A DNA stretch of 64,000 bases from Pseudomonas fluorescens (GTDB lineage Bacteria; Pseudomonadota; Gammaproteobacteria; Pseudomonadales; Pseudomonadaceae): NCBI RefSeq assembly GCF_902497785.1, contig NZ_CABVHK010000007.1:62001-126000 (forward strand), read 5' to 3'. The first letter of the stretch is position 1, and every line of letters begins with the position of its first letter. This document shows, piece by piece, positions 46,923-55,524 of the stretch. The notes under the pieces are model-generated. The model did not search any database. It was given only the letters and a program-made list of their open reading frames with translations, and was not told where the DNA came from. The translations under genes were made by a program, and so were the position numbers.

Positions 46923-48293
46923 TCATTCCACCACCCCGATATCAAACTCCAGAGGCTTGGCCGTTTTCTGCCCAATCCCGTACCAATCCAGCTTGCGGGT
47001 CAGCACCATAAACACACCGAGCAACCCGAACAGCAACAACGAGCCCATCAGCAGTGCGTAATCCTCGGCACTCAACAATCCATAAAGCAGACCATATAAC
47101 GCCGCCAATCCCGCCGAAAAACTCAAACCATGACGCACGCTGTGCAGCACGTGGCAGACATAAAAACCGATCAGCAACACACAGCCGCTCGCCGACAACA
47201 GATACGCAAGGGCGAAACCGATGTGCTCGGACAGCGACAGCAACAACAGGTAGAAGAACGCCAGGGCCACGCCCACCAGCGCATATTGCACCGGGTGCAC
47301 CGCGAGGCTTTTCAGCACTTCGAAGAGGAAGAAACCGGCGAACGTCAGGACGATGAATAACAGCGCGTATTTGATCGCCCGGTCGGTTTTCAAATACTGA
47401 TCCACGGGATCGATGAAGCTGACGCCGAAGCTGCGGCTGTTGAACGCGTCACAGTCGTTGCCGGACACGCAGCTGCTCAAGGCTTCTTGCAGGTTGGTGG
47501 AGAAAAACGAGGTCTGCCAGCTGGCTGTAAAACCCTGATCGCTGACTGCACGCTGGGCCGGCAGATAGTTGCCGATGAAGCTCGGGTGCGGCCAGTTGGC
47601 GCCCAGTGAAACCTTGCTGGTTTTGCCCACCGGGAGAATCTGCAATTGGCCGGTGCCCTGCAAGCGCAGGTCGAAACCGAAGGCCAGTTCCGTGGCTTGA
47701 TGGGGGTTGAGCGCCGGCAGCGTCACATGCACGCCCTCGCCCAACCAGCCCACCTGACTGCCGGGAATGAAATCCAGACGCAGGTCATTGAGCTCCAATT
47801 TCAACGCATTCTCGATACCGCGAATGTCGCTGATCCCGACCGCGAGGAACGGCTGATCGAATTGGTAATCGGCAAAGTCTTCCTTGATGCCCAACTGCGC
47901 CGGGACCGAGAAGTGGCCACTGATGCGGTTGTCGGCATGGAACAGCCGCGCCTCGTAAATGCCCCGGGAGCGCAGTTCGGTCTGGACCTGGCCGTCGAGT
48001 TCGAAACGCTCCGGCAGAAAATACAGACGGCCGCGTTCTTCGCCGACGTCCTGGTAACGCTCGTTGGTTTTTTCGTTGAGCTTCCAGGTGCGCACGACTT
48101 TGCGATACGGCACCACCATCAGCGGACCGCTAAGTCGCTGGCTGTAACTGGAGCTGCGGGCGATGTCTTCGAGCACGCCGTCGCGCAATTGCTGGCGGTC
48201 CTGGATCACACCGTTGATCATCAGCAACGGGATCAGCAACAACAGAATCAGCAGGGCAATGGCCCCGAGTTTAATGGTCAGATTTCGGTTCAT
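46923..48293 (-). CDS. creD: CreD inner-membrane protein
   Basis: 456 residues. One N-terminal membrane segment (GAIALLILLLLIPLLMINGV) is followed by a large periplasmic part, then about five C-terminal membrane helices. This is the CreD layout; CreD genes are controlled by CreBC and affect beta-lactam response and biofilm in Pseudomonas. CAGGGAGAG precedes the ATG. It lies downstream of creC with a promoter-sized gap containing a type-B REP pair. Confidence 0.93.
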   Translation of the reverse strand: MNRNLTIKLGAIALLILLLLIPLLMINGVIQDRQQLRDGVLEDIARSSSYSQRLSGPLMVVPYRKVVRTWKLNEKTNERYQDVGEERGRLYFLPERFELDGQVQTELRSRGIYEARLFHADNRISGHFSVPAQLGIKEDFADYQFDQPFLAVGISDIRGIENALKLELNDLRLDFIPGSQVGWLGEGVHVTLPALNPHQATELAFGFDLRLQGTGQLQILPVGKTSKVSLGANWPHPSFIGNYLPAQRAVSDQGFTASWQTSFFSTNLQEALSSCVSGNDCDAFNSRSFGVSFIDPVDQYLKTDRAIKYALLFIVLTFAGFFLFEVLKSLAVHPVQYALVGVALAFFYLLLLSLSEHIGFALAYLLSASGCVLLIGFYVCHVLHSVRHGLSFSAGLAALYGLLYGLLSAEDYALLMGSLLLFGLLGVFMVLTRKLDWYGIGQKTAKPLEFDIGVVE

Positions 48294-48378
48294 GGGACTC
48301 TCCCTGTTTGGATGGGGAGAGTCTGGGATGGGTGTGTGGGGGTTTTATGTGGGGATTATGGAGACTGTGTGGAGTTGG

Positions 48379-48468
48379 GAAAAGATCGTCCGAACGCGGC
48401 CCGAGCCTTCGGCAGCTCCTACATGGGTTGGTGTCCCCCCGTAGGAGCTGCCGAAGGCTGCGATCTTT
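48379..48468. repeat. REP pair, type B, left arm interrupted
   Basis: The right unit (48441-48468) is normal. The left unit has AAAGATCG and GAGCCTTCGGCAGCTCCTAC separated by about 14 extra bases. Confidence 0.85.
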
Positions 48469-49894
48469 ACCGGTCTGAAGGGAAATGCAAACTCACTTCA
48501 ACCCCGCCCTCGACGTTGCCGATGCGCAAGGACCCGCCATGCAACTTCACCACTTCCTCGACAAAGTTCAACCCCAGCCCCGTGCTTTTGCGCCCACTGT
48601 CGGGACGCGGCAAGGAATAGAAGCGCTCACTCAAGCGCGGCAGCGCATAGTCGGGAATGGCCTCGGCCTCGTTGAACAATGTGAATTCGACCTGATCATG
48701 GACCTTCACCGCGCTCAATCGCAGCACGCCATCCACCGGTGTGAAATCCAGCGCGTTTTCCAGCAGATTGCCCAGCGCCTGGCGCAACAGAAACGGCTCG
48801 CCATTGAGCACCAGATCCTGCGAAATCACTTGCTCCACCCGCAGCCGTTTGCCTTCGATTCGCCCAGCCTGAGCCGTCAGCAATTCATCCACCAGATTCG
48901 CCAACGGCACCGCTACTCGTTCCTCCAGCCCCTGGCGCTGCTCAACCTGAGCCAGGTTCAGCAACCGCTCGATCAACTGTTGCATCCGCACGCTTTCGCT
49001 GTCGATGTTGCTGACAAATCGCTGCCGCTGCGCCACCGGCATTTCACTTTGCAGCAATTCCGCCGCACCACGAATCGCCGCCAGCGGGCTTTTCAATTCA
49101 TGGGTCAGGGTGTGCACATAGCGCTCGACGTAGGCCTTGCCTTCGAGCTGGGTGCGCATCTGCTCCACGGCGGTCGCCAGTTGTTCCAGTTCGCCACCGC
49201 GATAGTGCGGCACCTCGACCCGCCGCCCTTCACTGACCGCCTGTGCGTAAGCGGTCAAGCGCCGTAGCGCCGCGCCCAGCCACCACGACAGCAGCGCGCC
49301 GAACAACAGGCCGAGACCGATCAGGCCGGCGCCATAAGCGAGCAATCGACGCTCGGTGCGATCCACGTAGGGCTGCAACGAACTGTTGGGTTTGGCCACG
49401 GTGACCACGCCAATGATCTGGCCGTTGTCGCGAATAGGCGCGCCGACGTGCATCACCGAAGAACTCGCATCGTCCGGATCGCTGCGACTGGACCGCGCGC
49501 CGTACTCGCCACGCAGGGTCAGCAGAACGTCGTTCCAGCGCGAGTAATCCTGGCCCACCGCCACGCCACTGGAATCGAGCACCACAATGCCCTTGGCGTC
49601 GGTCACGTAGATGCGGTGATTGACCTGATTCTTCGGCAGCCCCCAGATGCTCGCCTTCGGTTGTCGTTCACCGTAGGCCCTGAGCAGTTCCGGCCAGCGG
49701 TTCTGGTTGAGGGTGCCGGCCTTGAAATCATCCCGCAGGATTTCCGCCATCAGGTTGGCGGTGTCGACCAGGGTTTCTTCGGTGGATTGCCGCACGCCGG
49801 GGCGGATTTCTTCCATCACGGTGCTGAGCACGAAATAACCGGTCAGGCCGATGAACAGCACATAAACCAGGAAAATCCGGATACCCAATCGCAT
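48467..49894 (-). CDS. creC: CreC sensor histidine kinase
   Basis: 475 residues. Two membrane helices (near residues 8-28 and 185-205) flank a periplasmic sensor. Next come a HAMP segment, the H-box THELKSPLAAIRG, the N-box NLLENALDF and the G-box STGLGLNFVEEVV. Pairs with CreB, whose stop overlaps the creC start by one base (TGATG). Responds to cell-wall stress or carbon status in other bacteria. Confidence 0.95.
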   Translation of the reverse strand: MRLGIRIFLVYVLFIGLTGYFVLSTVMEEIRPGVRQSTEETLVDTANLMAEILRDDFKAGTLNQNRWPELLRAYGERQPKASIWGLPKNQVNHRIYVTDAKGIVVLDSSGVAVGQDYSRWNDVLLTLRGEYGARSSRSDPDDASSSVMHVGAPIRDNGQIIGVVTVAKPNSSLQPYVDRTERRLLAYGAGLIGLGLLFGALLSWWLGAALRRLTAYAQAVSEGRRVEVPHYRGGELEQLATAVEQMRTQLEGKAYVERYVHTLTHELKSPLAAIRGAAELLQSEMPVAQRQRFVSNIDSESVRMQQLIERLLNLAQVEQRQGLEERVAVPLANLVDELLTAQAGRIEGKRLRVEQVISQDLVLNGEPFLLRQALGNLLENALDFTPVDGVLRLSAVKVHDQVEFTLFNEAEAIPDYALPRLSERFYSLPRPDSGRKSTGLGLNFVEEVVKLHGGSLRIGNVEGGVEVSLHFPSDR

Positions 49895-50574
49895 CAGCTG
49901 TGCCCCGGGCTGTAGCTGTAACCGAGGCCGCGATGGGTCTGGATCGGCTCGGCATCGGCGTTCACCAGACGCAATTTGGCGCGCACGCTCTTGATGTGGC
50001 TGTCGATACTGCGCTCGTAACCGGCATCGGCGGCGACGCCCAGCGCATCAAGCAACTGCTCGCGGCTGAAGACGCGTTCGGGTTGTTCGAGCAGGCATTG
50101 CAGCAGACGGAACTCGTGGCGGGTGAGGGTCAGCATTTGGCCGCGATAGCTGATCTGTACTCGGTCGCTGTCGATGCGAAACAGCGCCGATTCCTTTTCG
50201 ATCACAGCGCGAGGCGCCATGCGTTTTAGAATCGCCCGGACCCGCGCCGCCACTTCACGCGGGCTGAACGGTTTGACCACGTAATCATCGGCGCCGATTT
50301 CCAGGCCCACCACGCGATCGATTTCCCCGTCGCGAGCGCTGAGAAACATCACTGGCACTTCGCTGAAACGCCGCAGTTGCTTGCAGGTTTCAAAGCCGCT
50401 GATGTCGGGCAAACCGATGTCGAGAATGATCAAGTCAGCCGGCGTCTGGCGCTGATGCTCCAGCGCGGCGGCACCGAGACTCAGCCACGTGGTGGTAAAG
50501 CCTTCGCCCTGCAAGGCAAAAATCAGCGTGTCGGCAATCGCGGCTTCGTCTTCGACAATCAGGATATGGGGCAT
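49894..50574 (-). CDS. creB: CreB response regulator (OmpR family)
   Basis: 226 residues: a receiver with ILIVEDEAAIADT and phospho-acceptor Asp in LIILDIGLPD, then an OmpR-type winged helix (LTRHEFRLLQCLLEQPERVFS). ATG 50574 (MPHILIVED) is the start; the 14-residue in-frame extension is not family-like. First gene of the pair with creC. Confidence 0.95.
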   Translation of the reverse strand: MPHILIVEDEAAIADTLIFALQGEGFTTTWLSLGAAALEHQRQTPADLIILDIGLPDISGFETCKQLRRFSEVPVMFLSARDGEIDRVVGLEIGADDYVVKPFSPREVAARVRAILKRMAPRAVIEKESALFRIDSDRVQISYRGQMLTLTRHEFRLLQCLLEQPERVFSREQLLDALGVAADAGYERSIDSHIKSVRAKLRLVNADAEPIQTHRGLGYSYSPGHS

Positions 50575-50752
50575 GCGTCCGGGTCTGGTCGTTGGGTGAA
50601 GCGAACGGTGAACCAAGGGGGAATCGGCGTCAATCCGGGAGCGGCAATTAGCGGTGTGGTCTGTAGGAACTAGCAGTTCTGATAGTAGGCAAACAGAGGA
50701 AAAACTCCGATGCTGGTATTTCTTCTCATGCGATCTGATACGGAGCTGGCCA

Positions 50753-51532
50753 GTGCCTACGAATTTAAGCAGAACAATTTTGGTAGCGACCGATCAACAG
50801 CGCTCCGTGTTGAGTGTCCTTGATTTGAATCCGCTTCATCACTTCGCCTACACACCTTATGGGCACCGACCCAAGGTAAACGGCTTGCTCAGTTCGCTCG
50901 GGTTCAACGGTGAACTGCCTGATCCACTGACAGGTCATTATCACTTAGGGAAGGGATATCGACAGTTCAATCCGGTGCTGATGCGGTTTAACAGTCCGGA
51001 TAGCTGGAGTCCATTCGGAAAGGGCGGGGTCAATTCGTATGCATATTGCAAAGGTGACCCGAGAAACCTTACAGACTCTACGGGGCATGCTCCTCGTTAC
51101 ATTATGAGGCTTTTAAGTGAGTTCAGAAGCTCGAAACTGGCACTGGCAAAACCTTCAAAAGTCATTTCAAAAAAGCCAGCCAAAATATTAAATAAATATG
51201 AGCAAATGCGTAAGCATAGAGCTGACCTACGGGAACTTGCAAATGTAGTTGAAGAAAACGAAATAGCGCTAGCTGGAAAAACCACATGGACCCGGAATAA
51301 TCATATTAGCGACATCGCCGACAGTAAACTTGGATACGAAACAGCCAAATACGAATACAAATTTTCGAGATATCCTGACCCCGATGTAGAGCATACCTGG
51401 CTAGAATCCCCCCCCCAGAACTGCAATCCTGGACACTACTCATTTCGACATTACAATATCTCATTTCAAAAACATGTCTATTCGCAGCAAAAATCCGAGC
51501 ACATCAAGAGACACCAGACCGATTTACATTAA
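50753..51532 (+). CDS. Orphan Rhs-core fragment with variable C-terminus (possibly frameshifted)
   Basis: About 259 residues. The N-terminal ~110 match the RHS-associated core found at the end of Rhs/YD-repeat toxins (ATDQQRSVL, YTPYGHRP, NPVLMRFNSPDSWSPFG, VNSYAYCKGDPRN). The YD-repeat body is absent. After DSTGHAP the sequence becomes AT-rich and unlike its neighbours, typical of a swapped toxin tip. GTG 50753 has GGAG 7 bases upstream. A run of nine C residues (51408-51416) precedes a poor His/Gln-rich end; with eight C the frame continues 60 codons to TAG 51597-51599. No immunity gene is evident. Toxic activity is unproven. Confidence 0.7.
   Translation: MPTNLSRTILVATDQQRSVLSVLDLNPLHHFAYTPYGHRPKVNGLLSSLGFNGELPDPLTGHYHLGKGYRQFNPVLMRFNSPDSWSPFGKGGVNSYAYCKGDPRNLTDSTGHAPRYIMRLLSEFRSSKLALAKPSKVISKKPAKILNKYEQMRKHRADLRELANVVEENEIALAGKTTWTRNNHISDIADSKLGYETAKYEYKFSRYPDPDVEHTWLESPPQNCNPGHYSFRHYNISFQKHVYSQQKSEHIKRHQTDLH
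51408..51416 (+). other. Nine-C homopolymer inside the orphan Rhs gene
   Basis: A run of nine consecutive C residues lies late in the coding region. One base less gives a longer, more protein-like C-terminus. Confidence 0.85.
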
Positions 51533-51687
51533 TCAAATCTTAAGAGCCGCCTACATAAGAAAATTTGCTGGTGTCGATCTAATGCGTATTCGTCATTAGA
51601 TGTCGACCTCATCAGCCCGCAAAAAAATAAATTTGCAGTTCCAACGCTGTGTGGTCGCTTGGTGCGCATTTAGAGCCGTTGTATCAA

Positions 51688-52191
51688 TCAGCAATCCGGC
51701 TTATCCGCCGTATACCGCCGCGCCGGATTCACCGCTGCCCCAAACTCACGCAACGCCTTGGCTCCAATCAACAACGGATAGTTAAAGCTGCTGCGGTCAG
51801 TCAGGTTGACCTCGACCGTGCGCTTGACGTTACCCAGGCACAACTCCAGATCAACCACCGGTCGTTTGGAAGGTGCGGCTGAGTCCTCATCCTCGTCCTC
51901 TTCGGAGCGGGTCTTGATCTTGCTGATCCGCGCGATCTTGTGTTCGTAGACCTTGTTGCTCGCGTCTTTGGTGGCGAGGCGGAAACGTACCCACTCATCG
52001 CCGTCGCGGGTGAAGGTTTCGATGTCCTTGGCCGACAGTGACGCGGTCAGGGCGCCGGTGTCCATTTTGGCCTTGAGGACTTCGCCGCCGATCTCTGGCA
52101 GCGCGATGTATTCGTAGCGCCCGTAGAGGGTCGGCTCGGCGGCCAGGACCGGCAGGGCCGCGAGGGATAGCAATGCGAGGAGGGATTTCAC
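51688..52191 (-). CDS. Retropepsin-like (Zn_protease/RimB-type) secreted protein
   Basis: 167 residues. A signal peptide (LLALLSLAALPVLAAEP) is followed by a retropepsin-like domain with the Asp motif KMDTGALTASLSA near residue 43 and LLIGAKALREFG near the end. An acidic insert (EEDEDED) lies in the middle. This family (DUF/PF05618, misnamed ATP-dependent zinc protease) includes periplasmic forms of unknown role. The start is GTG 52191. Confidence 0.88.
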   Translation of the reverse strand: MKSLLALLSLAALPVLAAEPTLYGRYEYIALPEIGGEVLKAKMDTGALTASLSAKDIETFTRDGDEWVRFRLATKDASNKVYEHKIARISKIKTRSEEDEDEDSAAPSKRPVVDLELCLGNVKRTVEVNLTDRSSFNYPLLIGAKALREFGAAVNPARRYTADKPDC

Positions 52192-52269
52192 GTAGTGGGC
52201 ATCCTTGGAAAGTGGGCAGCGGGATTTTAGACCGTTGCCTTTGAATTCGTTCAGCGCAGTAGACGATCA

Positions 52270-52335
52270 AAAGATCGCAGCCTTCGGCAGCTCCTACGGG
52301 GATCAGTGTAGGAGCTGCCGAAGGCTGCGATCTTT
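52270..52335. repeat. REP pair, type B
   Basis: 28-bp perfect arms at 52270-52297 and 52308-52335 lie between the divergent protease-like and acyltransferase genes. Confidence 0.92.
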
Positions 52336-52412
52336 CAGTCTGTCACCGCCGATTTGGCCTGCCGCCCGAAGCTGCTTATCATGGCGCGCCCAGATGCTTT
52401 CAAGAGTTACTT

Positions 52413-53291
52413 ATGCGCCGCCTGCTCACCGGCTGTTTGGTCACCCTTCTGCTGCTGCTCAACACCCTGGTCCTGTTCGGGCCACTGATGGTGTTCGCCC
52501 TGCTCAAACTCGCCCTGCCCGGCCGTTATCGCGACTGCGCATCAAAGGCGGTGATGTGGATCGCCGAGACCTGGGCCGAGATCGACAAACTGATTTTCCG
52601 CCTGTGCATCCCCACGCAATGGGATATTCGCGGCAACGCCGACCTGCGGGTCGATACGTCCTATCTGGTGATCAGCAACCACCAGTCCTGGGTGGATATT
52701 CCGGCGCTGATCCAGACGCTGAACCGGCGCACGCCGTTTTTCAAATTCTTCCTCAAGAAAGAGCTGATCTGGGTGCCGTTCCTGGGGTTGGCGTGGTGGG
52801 CACTGGATTACCCGTTCATGAAGCGCTACACCAAAGCTTTTCTGGCCAGGAACCCGGAATTGGCGGGGAAGGACCTGGAGATCACCAAAGCGGCGTGCGA
52901 GTTGTACAAGCGCCAGCCGGTGACGGTGGTCAATTACCTCGAAGGCACTCGCTACACCTCAGCGAAAAGCACTCAGCAGCAATCACCCTTCACCCACCTG
53001 CTCAAACCGAAAGCCGGCGGCGTGGCGTTTGTGCTGGCGGCGATGGGCGAACAGCTCGACGCGATTCTCGATGTAACGGTGGTGTATCCACAGCAGACAA
53101 TTCCGGGGTTTTGGGACTTGCTCAGCGGCAACGTGCCGCGAATCATCATCGACATCCACACCCGGGAACTCGACCCGGCGCTGTGGCAGGGCGATTACGA
53201 GAACGATCCGCTGTTTCGTGAGAGCGTCCAGAACTGGGTCAACCAGCTCTGGATCGAGAAAGACCAGCGTATTGAGGCATTGCGCCACTAA
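52413..53291 (+). CDS. PlsC-type acyltransferase (YihG-like)
   Basis: 292 residues with an N-terminal membrane helix and the glycerolipid acyltransferase signature NHQSWVD near residue 89 (HxxxxD). YLEGTRYTS near residue 175 is the substrate block. It resembles the lysophosphatidic acid acyltransferase family member YihG. Likely acylates lysophospholipids at the membrane; substrate inferred. It converges on the DUF2780 gene; the stops are adjacent. Confidence 0.9.
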   Translation: MRRLLTGCLVTLLLLLNTLVLFGPLMVFALLKLALPGRYRDCASKAVMWIAETWAEIDKLIFRLCIPTQWDIRGNADLRVDTSYLVISNHQSWVDIPALIQTLNRRTPFFKFFLKKELIWVPFLGLAWWALDYPFMKRYTKAFLARNPELAGKDLEITKAACELYKRQPVTVVNYLEGTRYTSAKSTQQQSPFTHLLKPKAGGVAFVLAAMGEQLDAILDVTVVYPQQTIPGFWDLLSGNVPRIIIDIHTRELDPALWQGDYENDPLFRESVQNWVNQLWIEKDQRIEALRH

Positions 53292-53846
53292 TCAGCTGCC
53301 GGTGCCGGCGCCCCAGATCCCGCCCAGGCTTTGCAGCAGCGAACCGCCAACGCCCTGCTGACCGAGGTATTGCAGAATCACCGGGGCAAACTGGCCGATC
53401 ATGCCGCTGTCCATGCCCAGAGCGCTGAACGCGTTGTTCAGGTCGTTGGTGTCCTTGACCGTGCCCAACGCATTGTCCAGACCAGCGGCCTTGCCGTTCG
53501 AGCCGAGCAACCCGGCAAGTGCGCCCAGTTCACCGCCACCGGACAGTTTGTCGATACCGGGTACGCTTTTGGCCAACTCGGAATAGTCAGTCGAACTCAG
53601 CTGATTCTTCGCCAACCCAAGCATCGCACCCGTGCCGCCGACGGCCTGCTGCGGTGTCACGTTCAACTGGCTGAGTGCACTCAGCAGTCCCGCTGTCTCC
53701 GAGGTCGGCGCGGCCGCTGCGGCGGCGTTGTCGCCCTTCATGCCGGCAATGGCATTCGCCGCATCATTCAGGTTGAACTGAGCAAAGACCGGGCTGGCCG
53801 CCAGAGTCATGAGCGATGCCAGTGCAAAACCGCGTGAAATCTTCAT
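53292..53846 (-). CDS. DUF2780 exported protein
   Basis: 184 residues with a signal peptide (ALASLMTLAASPVFA) and an Ala/Gly-rich helical body (LGLAKNQLSSTDYSELAKSV, NNAFSALGMDSGMIGQF) typical of DUF2780 (VcgC/VcgE) proteins. AGAGGA lies before ATG 53846. Function unknown. Its stop touches that of the acyltransferase. Confidence 0.88.
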   Translation of the reverse strand: MKISRGFALASLMTLAASPVFAQFNLNDAANAIAGMKGDNAAAAAAPTSETAGLLSALSQLNVTPQQAVGGTGAMLGLAKNQLSSTDYSELAKSVPGIDKLSGGGELGALAGLLGSNGKAAGLDNALGTVKDTNDLNNAFSALGMDSGMIGQFAPVILQYLGQQGVGGSLLQSLGGIWGAGTGS

Positions 53847-54034
53847 TCAGACATCCTCTTGTGCCATGAAAGCCGCCTGAAACAGGGCGGCAAAACTGCC
53901 GTTTGGACCGAGTAAGTGCCGGCATGTTCCTCAGGTGTACATTCATCTTCATCAGGCTCACGTCTATAAAGCGTGAAATCCCGGAGTTACGCGATGAATG
54001 GCAGCGCTGGGTGATCCATCGAAGCATAAGATCA

Positions 54035-54108
54035 AAAGATCGCAGCCTGCGGCAGCTCCTACAGGGGACATCATTCGGCGTAGGAGCTGCCGCAGGCTGC
54101 GATCCTTT
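54035..54108. repeat. REP pair, type B (CCTGCGGCAG variant)
   Basis: Arms near 54035-54062 and 54080-54108 lie between divergent units. This copy has CTGCGG rather than CTTCGG in both arms. Confidence 0.88.
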
Positions 54109-54113
54109 GATCC

Positions 54114-54145
54114 ATAAAAAAACGGCGACCCTAAGGTCGCCGTTT
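54114..54145 (-). terminator. Rho-independent terminator of fdhA
   Basis: An 11-bp stem AAACGGCGACC/GGTCGCCGTTT (54120-54130 with 54135-54145) is followed on the minus strand by a T run, 16 bases past the fdhA stop. With the REP pair it fills the 53847-54160 gap, in which I see no gene. Confidence 0.9.
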
Positions 54146-54160
54146 GGTTTGCGTGAAGCC

Positions 54161-55360
54161 TTAGGCCGCGCTGAACAACTTGTGCGGATCAATCACGAAT
54201 TTTTTCGGCACGCCCGCATCGAACTCACCATACCCACGTGGCGCGTCATCCAGGCTGATGACTTCCACGCCAACGATGTCAGCAATGTGGATGCGGTCCC
54301 ACATGATCGCCTGCATCAACTGGCGGTTGTACTTCATCACCGGCGTCTGGCCGGTGTGGAAGCTGTGGGATTTGGCCCAGCCCAGGCCGAAGCGAATACT
54401 CAGGCTGCCCATTTTCGCGGCCGCGTCCACGGCACCCGGATCCTCGGTCACGTACAGGCCCGGGATACCGATTTTGCCCGCCACGCGAACCACGCCCATC
54501 AGGGAGTTGAGTACTGTGGCCGGAGCTTCGTGTTTCACCCCGTCATGGCCGTGGCCGCGCGCTTCGAAGCCAACGGCGTCGACGGCGCAATCCACTTCCG
54601 GTTCGCCCAGCAGCGCGGCGATCTGCTCGTGCAGCGGCGTGTCCAGCGAAAGGTCGGCGATTTCGAAACCCTGCGCCTTGGCGTGTGCCAGGCGCACGGT
54701 GTTGACGTCACCGATGATCACCACCGCCGCACCCAGCAGGCGAGCGGAAGCGGCAGCGGCCAGACCGACCGGGCCGGCACCGGCGATGTAGACGGTGCTG
54801 CCGGGGCCAACACCGGCGGTCACGGCGCCGTGATAGCCGGTTGGCAAGATGTCGGAGAGGCAGGTCAGGTCGCGGATTTTTTCCATCGCGCGATCGCGAT
54901 CGGGCAGTTTCAGCAGGTTGAAGTCGGCGTACGGCACCATCGCGTATTCCGCCTGGCCGCCGGTCCAGTCGCCCATGTCGACGTAACCGTAAGCACCGCC
55001 CGGACGTGCCGGATTGACGCTGAGGCAGACGCCGGTGTGCATTTCCTTGCAGGAACGGCAACGCCCGCACGCCACGTTGAACGGCACGGACACCAGGTCG
55101 CCGATCTGCAGGTTCTCGACGTCGCTGCCCTTCTCGATCACTTCACCGGTAATTTCGTGGCCCAACACCAGGCCGGTCTGGGCAGTGGTACGACCGCGCA
55201 CCATGTGCTGATCGGAACCACAGATGTTGGTGGAAACCACGCGCAGGATGACAGCATGGTTAATCTTCCTGCCGCGCGGGTCCTGCATTTTCGGATAGTC
55301 GATCTTCTGTATTTCGACTTTGCCATTGCCGAGATACACCACACCACGATTGCCAGACAT
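54161..55360 (-). CDS. fdhA: Glutathione-independent formaldehyde dehydrogenase
   Basis: A 399-residue zinc- and NAD-dependent MDR-family enzyme. The catalytic zinc ligands are in NICGSDQHM (Cys) and GHEITGEV (His). The structural zinc site is CGRCRSCKEMHTGVC, and the NAD fold has IAGAGPVGLAAA. Oxidises formaldehyde produced by demethylation. GAGG precedes the ATG. It closes the sox-purU-fdhA series and has its own terminator. Confidence 0.96.
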   Translation of the reverse strand: MSGNRGVVYLGNGKVEIQKIDYPKMQDPRGRKINHAVILRVVSTNICGSDQHMVRGRTTAQTGLVLGHEITGEVIEKGSDVENLQIGDLVSVPFNVACGRCRSCKEMHTGVCLSVNPARPGGAYGYVDMGDWTGGQAEYAMVPYADFNLLKLPDRDRAMEKIRDLTCLSDILPTGYHGAVTAGVGPGSTVYIAGAGPVGLAAAASARLLGAAVVIIGDVNTVRLAHAKAQGFEIADLSLDTPLHEQIAALLGEPEVDCAVDAVGFEARGHGHDGVKHEAPATVLNSLMGVVRVAGKIGIPGLYVTEDPGAVDAAAKMGSLSIRFGLGWAKSHSFHTGQTPVMKYNRQLMQAIMWDRIHIADIVGVEVISLDDAPRGYGEFDAGVPKKFVIDPHKLFSAA

Positions 55361-55390
55361 GCTTTCACCTCGCTGTTGTTTTTATGGATC

Positions 55391-55415
55391 CGCGCTGCCC
55401 CAGTCGGGCAGCGCG
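55391..55415. other. Perfect hairpin upstream of fdhA
   Basis: CGCGCTGCCC/GGGCAGCGCG with loop CAGTC lies in the purU-fdhA gap, 30 bases before the fdhA start. No T run follows on either strand. Confidence 0.6.
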
Positions 55416-55434
55416 TTAAGTGCTCGGTAGATCA

Positions 55435-55507
55435 AAAGATCGCAGCCTTCGGCAGCTCCTACAGGGGAACACGCTCGGCGTAGGAGCTGCCGAAGGCTGC
55501 GATCTTT
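55435..55507. repeat. REP pair, type B
   Basis: 28-bp arms at 55435-55462 and 55480-55507 lie between purU and fdhA. Confidence 0.9.
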
Positions 55508-55524
55508 CAGCGGTCCTCAATACG

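Noticed and set aside
51600..51785. Small plus-strand frame starting directly after the alternative Rhs stop
   Set aside because: Considered as an immunity gene, but most of it is antisense to the retropepsin-like gene and it lacks an SD.
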